A stretch of 64,000 nt of DNA from Ruegeria lacuscaerulensis ITI-1157 (lineage in GTDB: Bacteria; Pseudomonadota; Alphaproteobacteria; Rhodobacterales; Rhodobacteraceae), in contig GG704596.1 of NCBI GenBank assembly GCA_000161775.1, positions 3,022,115-3,086,114 of the forward strand, given 5' to 3'. Shown piece after piece: positions 25,708-33,772 of the stretch. The translations under genes were made by a program, and so were the position numbers. The first letter of the stretch is position 1. Each line of letters starts with the position of its first letter. The notes under the pieces are model-generated. The model searched no databases. It was not told the DNA's origin and saw nothing but the letters and a program-made list of their open reading frames with translations.

Positions 25708-25786
25708 TCAAAGCCTCGTTGCATCACAGTGGTCCTGCGTGTTTAACCGAAGACGAGGCTCCAACAACCCCTTGAAAGGCGCGCAG

Positions 25787-26548
25787 GTGCACAAAAACGA
25801 CACACGGCTGTTTTCGCCCTGGGACATACCGCTGGCGCTGGTACTTCTGACGCGGTTGCCCCTGCCGGCTTTGCCGCAACCCGTGTTCAGACGGCAAGCC
25901 CGGGCGGTCTGGGCTTTTCCGGTGGCTGGGTTGGCTGTTGGCGGCGCGGCCTGCCTGATCGGCTGGGGGTTGATGGCACTGGGCCTGCCCCCTTTGGCCT
26001 GCGCGGCATTGCTGGTTGCCACGTCGACCATCCTGACGGGCGCCATGCACGAGGACGGTCTGGCCGACACGGCGGACGGGCTGTGGGGGGGCTTCACGAT
26101 CGAACGCCGGCTGGACATCATGAAGGACAGCCATATCGGCACCTACGGTGTACTGGCGCTGATTTTGTCCCAACTGCTTCGGGTGACTGCGATCGCGGCC
26201 GTCATTTCGGGTGGAACCCTTGCTGGCGTCATTTCAGCAGCAGTGGTTTCACGCGGGCTGATGCCGTTTCTAATGCGATGGTTGCCCAACGCACGCGGCG
26301 CGGGCCTCAGCCACAGCGTAGGCAAACCACCTGCGGCAGCGGTCGTCGGCGGAGCGAATCTGGCCGTAATTCTGGGGGCATTGTTTGCTGGATGGTCCAT
26401 CGTGATACCGATGGCTTGCGCTGCGGTGGCAGCCGCGGTGATCGCGCTCATCGCCCGATCCAAAATCGGCGGGCAGACGGGTGACATCCTCGGCGCAGCG
26501 CAGCAAATATCCGAAGTCGTGTTCCTCCTGGCGTTGGCTGCCGCCTAA
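25787..26548 (+). CDS. cobS: Adenosylcobinamide-GDP ribazoletransferase (cobalamin synthase)
   Basis: 253 residues from the GTG at 25787, which has AAAGG at 7-nt spacing; the longer frame to 25484 runs antisense through cobT and is rejected. Several membrane helices are present, and the family motif GAMHEDGLADTADGLWGGFT supplies the acidic Mg-binding residues, followed by RRLDIMKDSHIGTYGVLALI. It joins adenosylcobinamide-GDP to alpha-ribazole in the inner membrane. Its TAA stop (26546-26548) contains the TA target of an IS630 insertion, so the IS starts inside the stop codon while keeping it intact. Confidence 0.93.
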   Translation: MHKNDTRLFSPWDIPLALVLLTRLPLPALPQPVFRRQARAVWAFPVAGLAVGGAACLIGWGLMALGLPPLACAALLVATSTILTGAMHEDGLADTADGLWGGFTIERRLDIMKDSHIGTYGVLALILSQLLRVTAIAAVISGGTLAGVISAAVVSRGLMPFLMRWLPNARGAGLSHSVGKPPAAAVVGGANLAVILGALFAGWSIVIPMACAAVAAAVIALIARSKIGGQTGDILGAAQQISEVVFLLALAAA

Positions 26549-26569
26549 AGCATCCGACCCGAAACCTGA
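26548..26569 (+). repeat. IS630 left inverted repeat
   Basis: 22 bp starting AAGCATCCGAC and ending ACCTGA. It matches the right end at 16 of 22 positions, with mismatches at position 6 and at positions 12-16. The TA just outside is the target duplication. Confidence 0.8.
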
Positions 26570-26626
26570 ATCGTGGGATTCCCTTGAGTGCTGATCTGTG
26601 ATTCATCCTGTTTGGGAGGAAGGATC

Positions 26627-27559
26627 ATGTCAGCACCTTTGCCGGATGCGCTGCGGGCGCGCGGCGGCGTTGCGGCTGAAGCTTTCGCCCGCCACCGGGG
26701 CGCGCTGGGGCCTTGCGATCCGGCGCACCGGACAGGCCAGGGCCGCGCCCCAAGGCCGTCCGCGCGGCAAGGGCAAGCTCGACCCACATCGCTCCTTTCT
26801 GATCGAACTGATTGATCAGGACGGCGACATGACCATGCCCGAACTGGCTGGTGCTCTGGTGGATGCGACCGGCGTTCAGGCGCACCCGGATGCGATTGGT
26901 CGGATCCTCCGCAAGCTTGGCTTCACGTACAAAAAAGACGGTGGTCGCAACCGAGCGACGCCACGCAAAGGTAAGGAAACAGCGTGACGCCTGGATCAAG
27001 CATCGCCTGCCCGCCGTGTCAGCACAGCCCGAACGCGTGGTCTTTATTGATGAAACCTCCGTCAAAACCAATCTGACCCGCCAGCGTGGATGGTCTCAGC
27101 GAGGTGAGCGGTTGGTCATGCATGCGCCCTTTGGATCATGGGGAACGCAGACTTTTATCGCGGGCCTGAGTTCGGATGCCTTGATCGCACCATGGGTCAT
27201 CAAAGGTGCGATGGCTGGCGAAGCCTTTGCGGCCTATATCGAACACGTGCTGGTGCCAGAGCTGGAGCCCGGAACGGTCGTGATCCTGGACAACCTCGCC
27301 ACGCACAAGAACGCCGCTGCGGCTAAAGTCATGCGAGACGCCGGATGCTGGTTCCTGTTCTTGCCGCCCGACAGCCCAGACCTCAATCCAATTGAGATGG
27401 CCTTCTCGAAGCTCAAAGCACAACTGCGCAGGATCGGTGCCCGAACACTCACTGACATGTTCCATGCTCTCGCCGAAATCTGTGGCCTCTTCTCGCAGGA
27501 AGAGTGCTGGAACTACTTCAAGGCTGCCGGGTATGTCTCAGGTCAAAAGTCGGGTGCTT
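26627..27559 (+). pseudogene. IS630 transposase, frame-disrupted
   Basis: The family start MSAPLPDALRAR (ATG at 26627, GGAGGAAGG before it) is in one frame; GRAAALRLKLSPATGARWGL to LGFTYKK is in a second; KTVVATERRHAKV through the DDE domain is in a third. Catalytic acidic residues are visible: FIDETSVKTN, VVILDNLATHKN and LNPIEMAFSKLKA. The first switch looks like a small deletion near 26660. The second is at a run of six A (26931-26936), where programmed slippage or an indel could restore the frame. The last frame has no stop inside the IS and runs on to 27795. Probably inactive. Confidence 0.8.
27538..27559 (-). repeat. IS630 right inverted repeat
   Basis: Read outward-in on the minus strand it starts AAGCACCCGAC and ends ACCTGA, the mirror of the left end. 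TA at 27560-27561 is the second copy of the target duplication. Confidence 0.8.
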
Positions 27560-28320
27560 TAAGCGACGCCACCTGTTTCGATCCTCAGCGTCTCGCCGCA
27601 GTGCTTGCAGTGAACCGCATCGGGATCATGCCGGAACAATCCGCAGTTGGAGCATTTGTACCGTACCTTCTGCGGCATGAAAATTGCCTGGGCCAACCGC
27701 ACGAACAGCGCCACCCCGACAACCATGATGAATACGGAAAACAGTTTGCCCCCCCGCGTCGGCAGGGTGATGTCGCCAAAACCGGTCGTCGTTAGTGTGG
27801 CCATCGTAAAATACAGCGCATCGACATAGGGCATCTGGCTGGTGTCCGGGATGTAGAACACCAATACCGCCGTCGAGGTCGCCAGGACGAACACCACGAG
27901 GTTCACCGCCGCGATCACCGCATCTTCATGGGTGCGGAAGAATGTGCTGTCACGCCGCAGATCGTGAAGCAGATGATAGGAATGGATCAGCCGCAGGGCT
28001 CTCAGGACACGCAAAAAGGCCAGGCTTCCGCTCAGAAACGGATCGAGCACGATCGAGACGATCACCACGAGGTCTGCCAGTGTATAAATCTTGAACAACA
28101 GCTTTCGCCTGTCCTTTGCGATCCAGATCCGGGCAGAGAAATCCAGCAGTATCACCAGCCCGGCCGCCCAGCTTGCCGCGATCAGCCCCGGGCCATGCGG
28201 AATATTGGCGGTGGCAACAAAAAACACGATCGAGGCAAAGTCGAAGACGACCAGAAAATACCGAAACCAGACCGAAACCGGGCCACGGCCGATGTACAGA
28301 CTCTTGACTTGCTTTTTCAT
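27559..28320 (-). CDS. Voltage-gated-like K+ channel with C-terminal zinc ribbon
   Basis: 253 residues from the ATG at 28320 (AGGGG upstream). About six membrane helices, an Arg-rich S4-like segment (RVLRALRLIH, 104-113) and the K+ selectivity filter TTTGFGD (177-183) between pore helices. After the last helix comes a short cytoplasmic zinc ribbon with C223, C226, C238 and C241. The TAA stop at 27559-27561 includes the TA duplicated by the IS630 insertion; before insertion it would have been TAG, so the protein end is unchanged. Probably a tetrameric inner-membrane K+ channel. Confidence 0.85.
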   Translation of the reverse strand: MKKQVKSLYIGRGPVSVWFRYFLVVFDFASIVFFVATANIPHGPGLIAASWAAGLVILLDFSARIWIAKDRRKLLFKIYTLADLVVIVSIVLDPFLSGSLAFLRVLRALRLIHSYHLLHDLRRDSTFFRTHEDAVIAAVNLVVFVLATSTAVLVFYIPDTSQMPYVDALYFTMATLTTTGFGDITLPTRGGKLFSVFIMVVGVALFVRLAQAIFMPQKVRYKCSNCGLFRHDPDAVHCKHCGETLRIETGGVA

Positions 28321-28390
28321 TCCCACCCCTAACCGGCTCGCCTGCAACGGAAACTACCGGCTATCCGACCATCGACCAAGCGACCGTCAC

Positions 28391-28422
28391 GAAAAAGGGC
28401 CGCTCTGGAAACAGAGCGACCC
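28391..28422 (-). terminator. Terminator of carD
   Basis: On the minus strand GGGTCGCTCTG-TTTC-CAGAGCGGCCC forms an 11-bp stem with one G-U or mismatch position, followed by TTTTTC. It starts 31 bases after the carD stop. Confidence 0.85.
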
Positions 28423-28452
28423 GAACACTTGAAACCAGCGCCCAATCGGAGA

Positions 28453-28962
28453 TCAAGCTGCGCGCGAGGTCAAAACTTCGTCAACCTGCTTGGCGGCGGC
28501 AATCTCGTCCGCCCCGGAGACTGCCGCGACTTCGCGGGTCAGGCGATCCAGAGCCGCTTCATACAGCTGCCGCTCGGAATAGCTCTGCTCGCGCTGATCA
28601 TCGGTGCGGTGCAGGTCGCGAACGACCTCGGCGATCGAAATCAAGTCGCCGGAATTGATTTTCTGTTCATATTCCTGCGCCCGGCGCGACCACATCGCCC
28701 GTTTCACCTTGGCCTTGCCCCTGAGGGTCTTCATCGCCTGGTCGATCACATCCGGCGTGCTCAGCGAACGCAGACCGGATTCGGTCGCCTTGTTGGTCGG
28801 GACCCGCAGGGTCATCTTGTCCTTTTCGAACGAGATGACAAATAGCTCAAGCTTGAACCCCGCGACTTCCTGTTCTTCGATAGATATGATCTTCCCCACC
28901 CCGTGGGCCGGGTAGACAACAAAATCGTTCGGGCGAAACTCGAGCTTCTTCGATTTTGACAT
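28453..28962 (-). CDS. carD: CarD family transcriptional regulator
   Basis: 169 residues from the ATG at 28962 (AAGGAAG, 7-nt spacing). The N-terminal RNA-polymerase-interacting domain is clear (FRPNDFVVYPAHGVGKIISI, then EKDKMTLRVPTNKATESGLR), followed by the helical DNA-binding part (KVKRAMWSRRAQEYEQKINS). CarD binds the RNA polymerase beta subunit and stabilises open complexes, notably at rRNA promoters. A terminator-like hairpin lies only 39 bp upstream of its start. Confidence 0.93.
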   Translation of the reverse strand: MSKSKKLEFRPNDFVVYPAHGVGKIISIEEQEVAGFKLELFVISFEKDKMTLRVPTNKATESGLRSLSTPDVIDQAMKTLRGKAKVKRAMWSRRAQEYEQKINSGDLISIAEVVRDLHRTDDQREQSYSERQLYEAALDRLTREVAAVSGADEIAAAKQVDEVLTSRAA

Positions 28963-29000
28963 GTACATGCTTCCTTGGTTGCAGAGCGGGAACACGCGAC

Positions 29001-29040
29001 AAAAAACCCTACCGGGGTCCGGAGTGACCCCTGTCGGGTT
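29001..29040 (-). terminator. Strong hairpin plus T-run upstream of carD
   Basis: On the minus strand, 15-nt arms starting AACCCGACAGGGGTC pair with 13 of 15 matches across a 6-nt loop and are followed by TTTTTT. It lies 190 bases after the fdxA stop (29231) and 39 bases before the carD start, so it ends either the fdxA transcript, a small RNA, or a carD leader. Confidence 0.75.
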
Positions 29041-29230
29041 GTCGGCTTTACTGATTTCAGTACTCCAAAGCGAACATACTTACGGAGTCATCCCCATCTC
29101 GGTCGATTTCTGAGTATGATCATATCACAAAGATACGACATCTGAAAGTCGATGCTGACAGATCGCAGAGGTTTTCGTGCCTTTTCAGGGCCTTGATGCC
29201 GCATCACCCCCAGTGGAGCAAACGAATCAC
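29041..29230. other. 190-bp non-coding gap between fdxA and the carD-proximal terminator
   Basis: No ORF with a ribosome binding site is visible. It is markedly more A/T-rich than its neighbours and contains the palindrome TATGATCATA (29115-29124). It may be a long fdxA 3' UTR, hold the carD promoter, or encode a small RNA on the minus strand ending at the 29001-29040 hairpin. Confidence 0.4.
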
Positions 29231-29569
29231 CTAGCCGCCTTCGCCGGGGGCTTCCGAGAAGTACTTCTCCATCTTGCCCTCCTCGCCGTCATGTTTTTCG
29301 GCATCGGGCAGCGGATCCTTTTTGGATACGATCACCGGCCAGATCTCGGCATATTTCCGGTTGAATTCGACCCACTGCTCCATGCCCGGCTCGGTATCGG
29401 GGCGGATCGCGTCAGCGGGGCATTCCGGCTCGCACACGCCGCAGTCGATGCATTCGTCGGGATGGATGACCAGCGTGTTCTCGCCCTCGTAGAAGCAATC
29501 GACCGGACAAACCTCGACGCAGTCGGTGTATTTGCAGGCAATGCAGTTCTCGGTGACAACATAGGTCAT
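29231..29569 (-). CDS. fdxA: Ferredoxin FdxA (7Fe type)
   Basis: 112 residues. It starts [20 protein letters not shown], with Cys spacing typical of the [3Fe-4S]/[4Fe-4S] ferredoxins (C-x2-C-x4-C-x3-CP), and a second site [16 protein letters not shown]. The C-terminal extension ([20 protein letters not shown]) is characteristic of the FdxA/FdII group. GGGAA precedes the ATG. A cytoplasmic low-potential electron carrier. Confidence 0.93.
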   Translation of the reverse strand: MTYVVTENCIACKYTDCVEVCPVDCFYEGENTLVIHPDECIDCGVCEPECPADAIRPDTEPGMEQWVEFNRKYAEIWPVIVSKKDPLPDAEKHDGEEGKMEKYFSEAPGEGG

Positions 29570-29634
29570 GGTCGAATTCCCATATCGGTTTCGGCGTCTA
29601 GCTAATTCAACCCGCCCCTGTCTTCAAGAGAAGA

Positions 29635-30006
29635 TCACCCCCTTGGGGTACGAGAAAGATCAAAGGCCCGCCGATCCTTCTTGGTCGGACGACCTTTTCC
29701 CTCGAAACCCGGATTTCCGGGCGGAGTGTTCTGCGCGGGCGTCAGATCGGTGTACAGCGTCTGCGCCTCGGGCGCGGGGCCGCGACGCTCGCCCAGAATT
29801 TCGACGCGGACGACCCGGACCACCCGCTCCTGCGCAAAGGTCAGGACGTCGCCGGGCCCGACGGTCTGCGCCGGCTTCTGGGCCCGGTCTCCGTTCACGC
29901 GCACATGACCGGCGCTGACCTGCCTGGCGGCCAGGCTGCGGGTCTTGAAGAACCGAGCCTGCCACAGCCACTTGTCGATGCGCAGCTTGGCCAGCGCCTC
30001 GGCCAT
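29635..30006 (-). CDS. S4 domain RNA-binding protein (HslR-like)
   Basis: 123 residues. The S4 domain covers about residues 8-55 (LRIDKWLWQARFFKTRSLAA, RQVSAGHVRVNGDRAQKPAQ), as in Hsp15/HslR, which recycles 50S subunits carrying nascent chains. A basic, Pro-rich tail follows (NPGFEGKGRPTKKDRRAFDL). It starts 6 bases after the helicase stop, so the pair forms one RNA-handling operon. Confidence 0.85.
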   Translation of the reverse strand: MAEALAKLRIDKWLWQARFFKTRSLAARQVSAGHVRVNGDRAQKPAQTVGPGDVLTFAQERVVRVVRVEILGERRGPAPEAQTLYTDLTPAQNTPPGNPGFEGKGRPTKKDRRAFDLSRTPRG

Positions 30007-30012
30007 CGGCGA

Positions 30013-32823
30013 TCAGTTGCCTTCCTTCAGACCCATCAGCGCAGCGGCGAAGGGGTTGTCGGGATCGATCGCCTTTTCCTTCTTGGGCGGACGAGACGAG
30101 AACGTCTTGGTCCCCTGCGGCTTGCCACCCTTCTTGCCCTGCGGCTTGCCACGGCCCTCGCGCGGCTGGCCGCCCGGTTTGCCTTTGCCCTGACGCGGCT
30201 CGCGGCGTGGGCCCCGGCTGGCCTGACGCCCCCAGGTGAAGGTGTAGAACACCTCGATCTCGGGCTCGTCCGATGCCGGTTCGGCGGCCGGGGCCTCGGC
30301 GGGCGCCTCGGCGCTTTCGGTGGCCTCGGCTGACGCCTCGGCGGCGGCGACGGCCTCGTCCGGTTGCGCGTCCGCTTCGGCGGTTTCAGGTTCGACCGGC
30401 GCGTCTGTGGTTGCCGCCGGCGATTGCTCGGACGACTGTGCCGGTTTGATCTTGGGCCGCTCGCCCCGCTCGGCCTTGTAGCCCAGCCCCTGCATCAGGT
30501 CGGCGAACTGTTCCAATGTCATGCCGGTGATCGACAGCATATCGGGCTTGGCTTCAAACCCGCCCCGGCTGTCTTCGGCGCGCAGCATGTCGGCCAGACG
30601 CTCCAGCATGTCGATGCGGATGGCCCGCTCGCCCGCGTTGCGGTAGCCGCACATGGTGTCATAGCCTTCGGGCGCATCCTTGGCGACGGGCACCGTCACC
30701 AGGCCCGGCGGCGGAGCCTCGGGGAACTCCTGCAGGCCGTTGGCCAGAGCCCACAGCACCAGACGCAGGCGCGTCGGCGCGGGCTTCAGCAACAGCGGCA
30801 TGAAGATGGTGAACTGGCCAAACCGGATGCCGTGCTTGCGCAGAGCGCCGCGGGCGTCCTGGTCCAGATCCTTGACCTCTTGCGCGACGCCGGCGCGCGG
30901 CAGGATGCCCAGCGCCTCGACCATGCGGAAGGCAAAACCCCGGGCAAGGCCCGTCAGCTCTTCGTCGCGCGACAGGTTCAGCAGCGGTTCGAACAGCGCC
31001 GCAATCTTGCGGTCGATGAAGTGTTGCAGGCGGCGTTGAACCTTCTGTTCAACGTCCGGGCCTGCGGCCTCGTCCACGAACACTTCGACCATCGGCTTGA
31101 GCGGTTCGGCCCCGGCAACCAGCTTGCCGACGGCATATTCGCCCCACATCAGGCCGCCCTGTTCGGTAAAATCAATTTCGGTATCGGGCGCGTTGTAGAA
31201 GCGATCGGCACGCAGATGGAATTGCGGCGCGAGTGCTTGCAGCGAGGCCGATTTGAGCGCTTTCGCCTCGGTTCCCTGCGCGCTTTTGTCCGGGATGAAC
31301 CGGAAACCTTCCAAACGACCGACGAATTCGCCTTCGACGGTCACTTCACCCTTGTCATTCACTTCGGCCAAAAGGGCCTCCTTCTGCTTGAGCCGGCGCA
31401 GCAGAACAGAGGTACGCCGGTCCACAAATCTTTGTGTCAGACGTTCATGCAAAGCGTCCGACACCCTGTCTTCTACAGCGCGGCTTTCCGCGCGCCAATG
31501 CGATTCGTCGCGCACCCAGCCGTTTCGCTGCGCAACATATGTCCATGTGCGGATATACGCCAACCTTTTGGACAACGCGTCGATATCGCCATCGGTTCTG
31601 TCGATCCGGCGGATCTGGCGCGCCAGGAAATCCTCGGGGATGGTGCCGCGTTCGTGCAGATGCCCGAAGATCGTTTCCAGCAGGCCCGCATGTTCGGCAT
31701 GGCTGATGCCGCGAAAATCGGGGATTCGGCAAACATCCCACAACAGGCGGATCGACGGGCCGTCACTGGCACGGGCCGCAACCTCGGGCACCTGGGCCAG
31801 CGATTTCAGCGCGTTCAGATCGTCGGCGGGCCGGGCTTTGACCAGGTGTTCGTTGTCCGGACCGGCCTCGAGCGAGTCGATCAGCGCATCGACCGAGCCG
31901 AACCGCAAGGCGGCATTCCTCCAGTTCAGCTTTTTCATCGGCGTGAAGCGGCTGTCCATGATGGCCTGCGCCACGCCCTCGTCCAGCGGCGATGCCTCAC
32001 CCGTCACGCCGAAGGTGCCATCCGACATGCCGCGCCCGGCGCGCCCGGCGATCTGGGCCAGCTCGTTCGGGGCCAGCGGCCGCATGCGCCGGCCATCGAA
32101 TTTGGACAGGGACGAAAACGCCACATGGTTCACATCGAGGTTCAGCCCCATTCCGATGGCATCGGTCGCGACCAGATAGTCGACCTCGCCATTCTGGTAC
32201 AGCGCGACCTGCGCGTTCCGCGTGCGCGGACTGAGCGCGCCCATGACCACGGCCGCCCCACCCTTCTGCCGCCGCAGAAGCTCGGCAATGGCATAGACGT
32301 TCTCGACCGAGAACCCGACGATCGCGCTGCGCGGGGGCATGCGGCTGATCTTTTTGGACCCGGTATAGACCAGTTGCGACATCCGCTCGCGCCGGGCGAA
32401 CTGCGCCTGCGGCACCAGCGCCGCGATCGGGCCGCGCATCGTGTCGGCACCCAGAAACAGCGTCTCGTGCGTCCCACGCATCCGCAGCAGTCGGTCGGTA
32501 AACACATGGCCGCGCTCGGGGTCGGTGCACAGTTGTATTTCGTCGATGGCTACGAAATCGGTGCCCATTCCCTCGGGCATCGCCTCGACCGTGCAGACCC
32601 AGTATTGCGCGCGCGGCGGCACGATGCGCTCTTCGCCCGTGACCAGCGCCACCACCGAGGGGCCACGGATGGCGACGATCTTGTCATAGACCTCGCGCGC
32701 AAGCAGCCGCAGCGGCAGGCCGATCACACCGGTCCGGTGGCCCAGCATGCGTTCGATGGCATAGTGGGTTTTGCCTGTGTTGGTCGGGCCAAGAACGGCC
32801 ACGATTCGGGATGACCCGTTCAC
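30013..32823 (-). CDS. SUV3-like ATP-dependent RNA helicase
   Basis: 936 residues from a GTG at 32823 (GGGGG upstream). Superfamily 2 motifs: Walker A GPTNTGKT (12-19), DEIQ (94-97), and the motif V/VI region YLVATDAIGMGLNLDVNHVA to QIAGRAGRGMSDGTFGVT. The central part matches the SUV3-type helicase C-terminal region. After about residue 750 there is a low-complexity Ala/Glu-rich acidic stretch, then a strongly basic Gly/Lys/Arg tail (REGRGKPQGKKGGKPQG), probably for RNA or protein contact. Roseobacter genomes usually carry it next to the S4 gene. Its RNA targets are not known. Confidence 0.85.
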   Translation of the reverse strand: MNGSSRIVAVLGPTNTGKTHYAIERMLGHRTGVIGLPLRLLAREVYDKIVAIRGPSVVALVTGEERIVPPRAQYWVCTVEAMPEGMGTDFVAIDEIQLCTDPERGHVFTDRLLRMRGTHETLFLGADTMRGPIAALVPQAQFARRERMSQLVYTGSKKISRMPPRSAIVGFSVENVYAIAELLRRQKGGAAVVMGALSPRTRNAQVALYQNGEVDYLVATDAIGMGLNLDVNHVAFSSLSKFDGRRMRPLAPNELAQIAGRAGRGMSDGTFGVTGEASPLDEGVAQAIMDSRFTPMKKLNWRNAALRFGSVDALIDSLEAGPDNEHLVKARPADDLNALKSLAQVPEVAARASDGPSIRLLWDVCRIPDFRGISHAEHAGLLETIFGHLHERGTIPEDFLARQIRRIDRTDGDIDALSKRLAYIRTWTYVAQRNGWVRDESHWRAESRAVEDRVSDALHERLTQRFVDRRTSVLLRRLKQKEALLAEVNDKGEVTVEGEFVGRLEGFRFIPDKSAQGTEAKALKSASLQALAPQFHLRADRFYNAPDTEIDFTEQGGLMWGEYAVGKLVAGAEPLKPMVEVFVDEAAGPDVEQKVQRRLQHFIDRKIAALFEPLLNLSRDEELTGLARGFAFRMVEALGILPRAGVAQEVKDLDQDARGALRKHGIRFGQFTIFMPLLLKPAPTRLRLVLWALANGLQEFPEAPPPGLVTVPVAKDAPEGYDTMCGYRNAGERAIRIDMLERLADMLRAEDSRGGFEAKPDMLSITGMTLEQFADLMQGLGYKAERGERPKIKPAQSSEQSPAATTDAPVEPETAEADAQPDEAVAAAEASAEATESAEAPAEAPAAEPASDEPEIEVFYTFTWGRQASRGPRREPRQGKGKPGGQPREGRGKPQGKKGGKPQGTKTFSSRPPKKEKAIDPDNPFAAALMGLKEGN

Positions 32824-32843
32824 CTTTGCCCCCTGCCCGGACC

Positions 32844-33413
32844 TTAGAGCGCCTTGCCCGCGATCTGCGGTTTCAGCCGATTCACGGCATTGGTTACTTC
32901 TTCGTGATGGGGATGTATAGCCAGCGCGCGGGAATAGGCCTCATAGGCCTGCTCGGGCTGACCCAGAACCTCGAAGATCAGACCCAGCCCGTAAATGGCC
33001 TGGTAATTGTTGGGGTTCAGGGTCAGGGCATGTTCCAGATCCGCCGCCGCCATGCCGAACCGTTCCAGCCCGAAAAACACCGAGGCCCGCGCGTGCCAGC
33101 CCTCGGCAAAGTGGGGCGCGTGATCGGTCAGCGCTGTCAGGTGATCCAGCGCGGCTTCGATGTCGCCCCGCTCCAGCGCTTCGCGCCCCCGCTCCAGCAG
33201 CAGATCCGCCGCAGCCGAACCGGATTGCGACCACAGCGCCTTCAACTGCCGATCCAGACCGATGGCCTGCTGCGGCGTCGCCTCGGCCAGTTGCCGCAGC
33301 AGCTCGGCCTCGTCGCGCAGGTCGGCTTGCTGCGCGACGCCACTGGTGGAAAACGTGACTAGGACCGCAAATGCCGCAACGGTACCTTTGAGATTGTTGA
33401 TTGCAATGCCCAT
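32844..33413 (-). CDS. Exported tetratricopeptide repeat protein
   Basis: 189 residues from the Met at 33413, chosen because a signal peptide follows (INNLKGTVAAFAVLVTFSTS, cleaved near GVAQQ). About three TPR units are visible: GREALERGDIEAALDHLTAL, AASVFFGLERFGMAAADLEH-like and LIFEVLGQPEQAYEAYSRAL. No clear ribosome binding site precedes either candidate start. Upstream of the helicase gene by 20 bases, so probably the first gene of that operon. A periplasmic scaffold role is likely; the partner is unknown. Confidence 0.78.
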   Translation of the reverse strand: MGIAINNLKGTVAAFAVLVTFSTSGVAQQADLRDEAELLRQLAEATPQQAIGLDRQLKALWSQSGSAAADLLLERGREALERGDIEAALDHLTALTDHAPHFAEGWHARASVFFGLERFGMAAADLEHALTLNPNNYQAIYGLGLIFEVLGQPEQAYEAYSRALAIHPHHEEVTNAVNRLKPQIAGKAL

Positions 33414-33481
33414 AACAATGTCCAGTGTAGCGTTGCGACCGCGGATGTCCATTCACGGCGCACCAACAAATGAGGAAGACC

Positions 33482-33772
33482 ATGAGCGACACTCTTGAAA
33501 AAGCCGCAGCCGCGCTGAACGAAAAACTGTCGAGCGGCGAATTCGATTCGTCGGCGAAGTTTGCCATTGCCGATCTGGGCTCGATCGTGCTGGACGCGAA
33601 TGGCGCGCGGGTCAGCGACGAAGACGCCGAAGTCACCCTGAGCGCCGACGCGGAAACGTTCGAGCAGATCCTCAGCGGCGAATTGAACCCCACGGGCGCG
33701 TTCATGTCCGGCAAGCTGAGCGTTGACGGGGATATGGGTGTCGCCATGAAACTTGCCTCGGTGCTGGCCTGA
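33482..33772 (+). CDS. SCP2 sterol-binding domain protein
   Basis: 96 residues (start MSDTLEKAAAALNEKLSSGE) preceded by GAGGAAG. It is one small SCP2 domain, with AKFAIADLGSIVLDANGARV and AETFEQILSGELNPTGAFMS, the lipid-binding tunnel half typical of stand-alone bacterial SCP2 proteins. Its TGA overlaps the ATG of the next gene by one base (TGATG), coupling it to a lipase-like hydrolase. A role in lipid binding or delivery is inferred. Confidence 0.85.
   Translation: MSDTLEKAAAALNEKLSSGEFDSSAKFAIADLGSIVLDANGARVSDEDAEVTLSADAETFEQILSGELNPTGAFMSGKLSVDGDMGVAMKLASVLA

Larger units (their letters stand above)
26548..27559 (+). mobile_element. IS630 family insertion sequence (about 1012 bp)
   Basis: Both ends are visible. 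The left end AAGCATCCGAC and the right end (reverse complement AAGCACCCGAC) form imperfect inverted repeats, and the repeat resumes with ACCTGA after a 5-nt divergent block. The element is flanked by TA on both sides (26546-26547 and 27560-27561), the TA duplication expected of IS630/Tc1 elements. It encodes one DDE transposase split over three frames. It sits in the overlapping stops of the convergent genes cobS and the K+ channel gene. Confidence 0.88.

Noticed and set aside
25708-25786. Cobalamin riboswitch between cobT and cobS
   Set aside because: The gap is only 79 bp and lacks a B12-box-like sequence.
26598-26987. Separate hypothetical gene of 129 codons at the left of the IS
   Set aside because: Its middle part is IS630 transposase sequence; the first 20 codons are out-of-frame reading of the true start region.
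30364-32814. 816-codon plus-strand frame antisense to the helicase gene
   Set aside because: Composition mirrors the codon bias of the opposite strand; the helicase motifs are on the minus strand.
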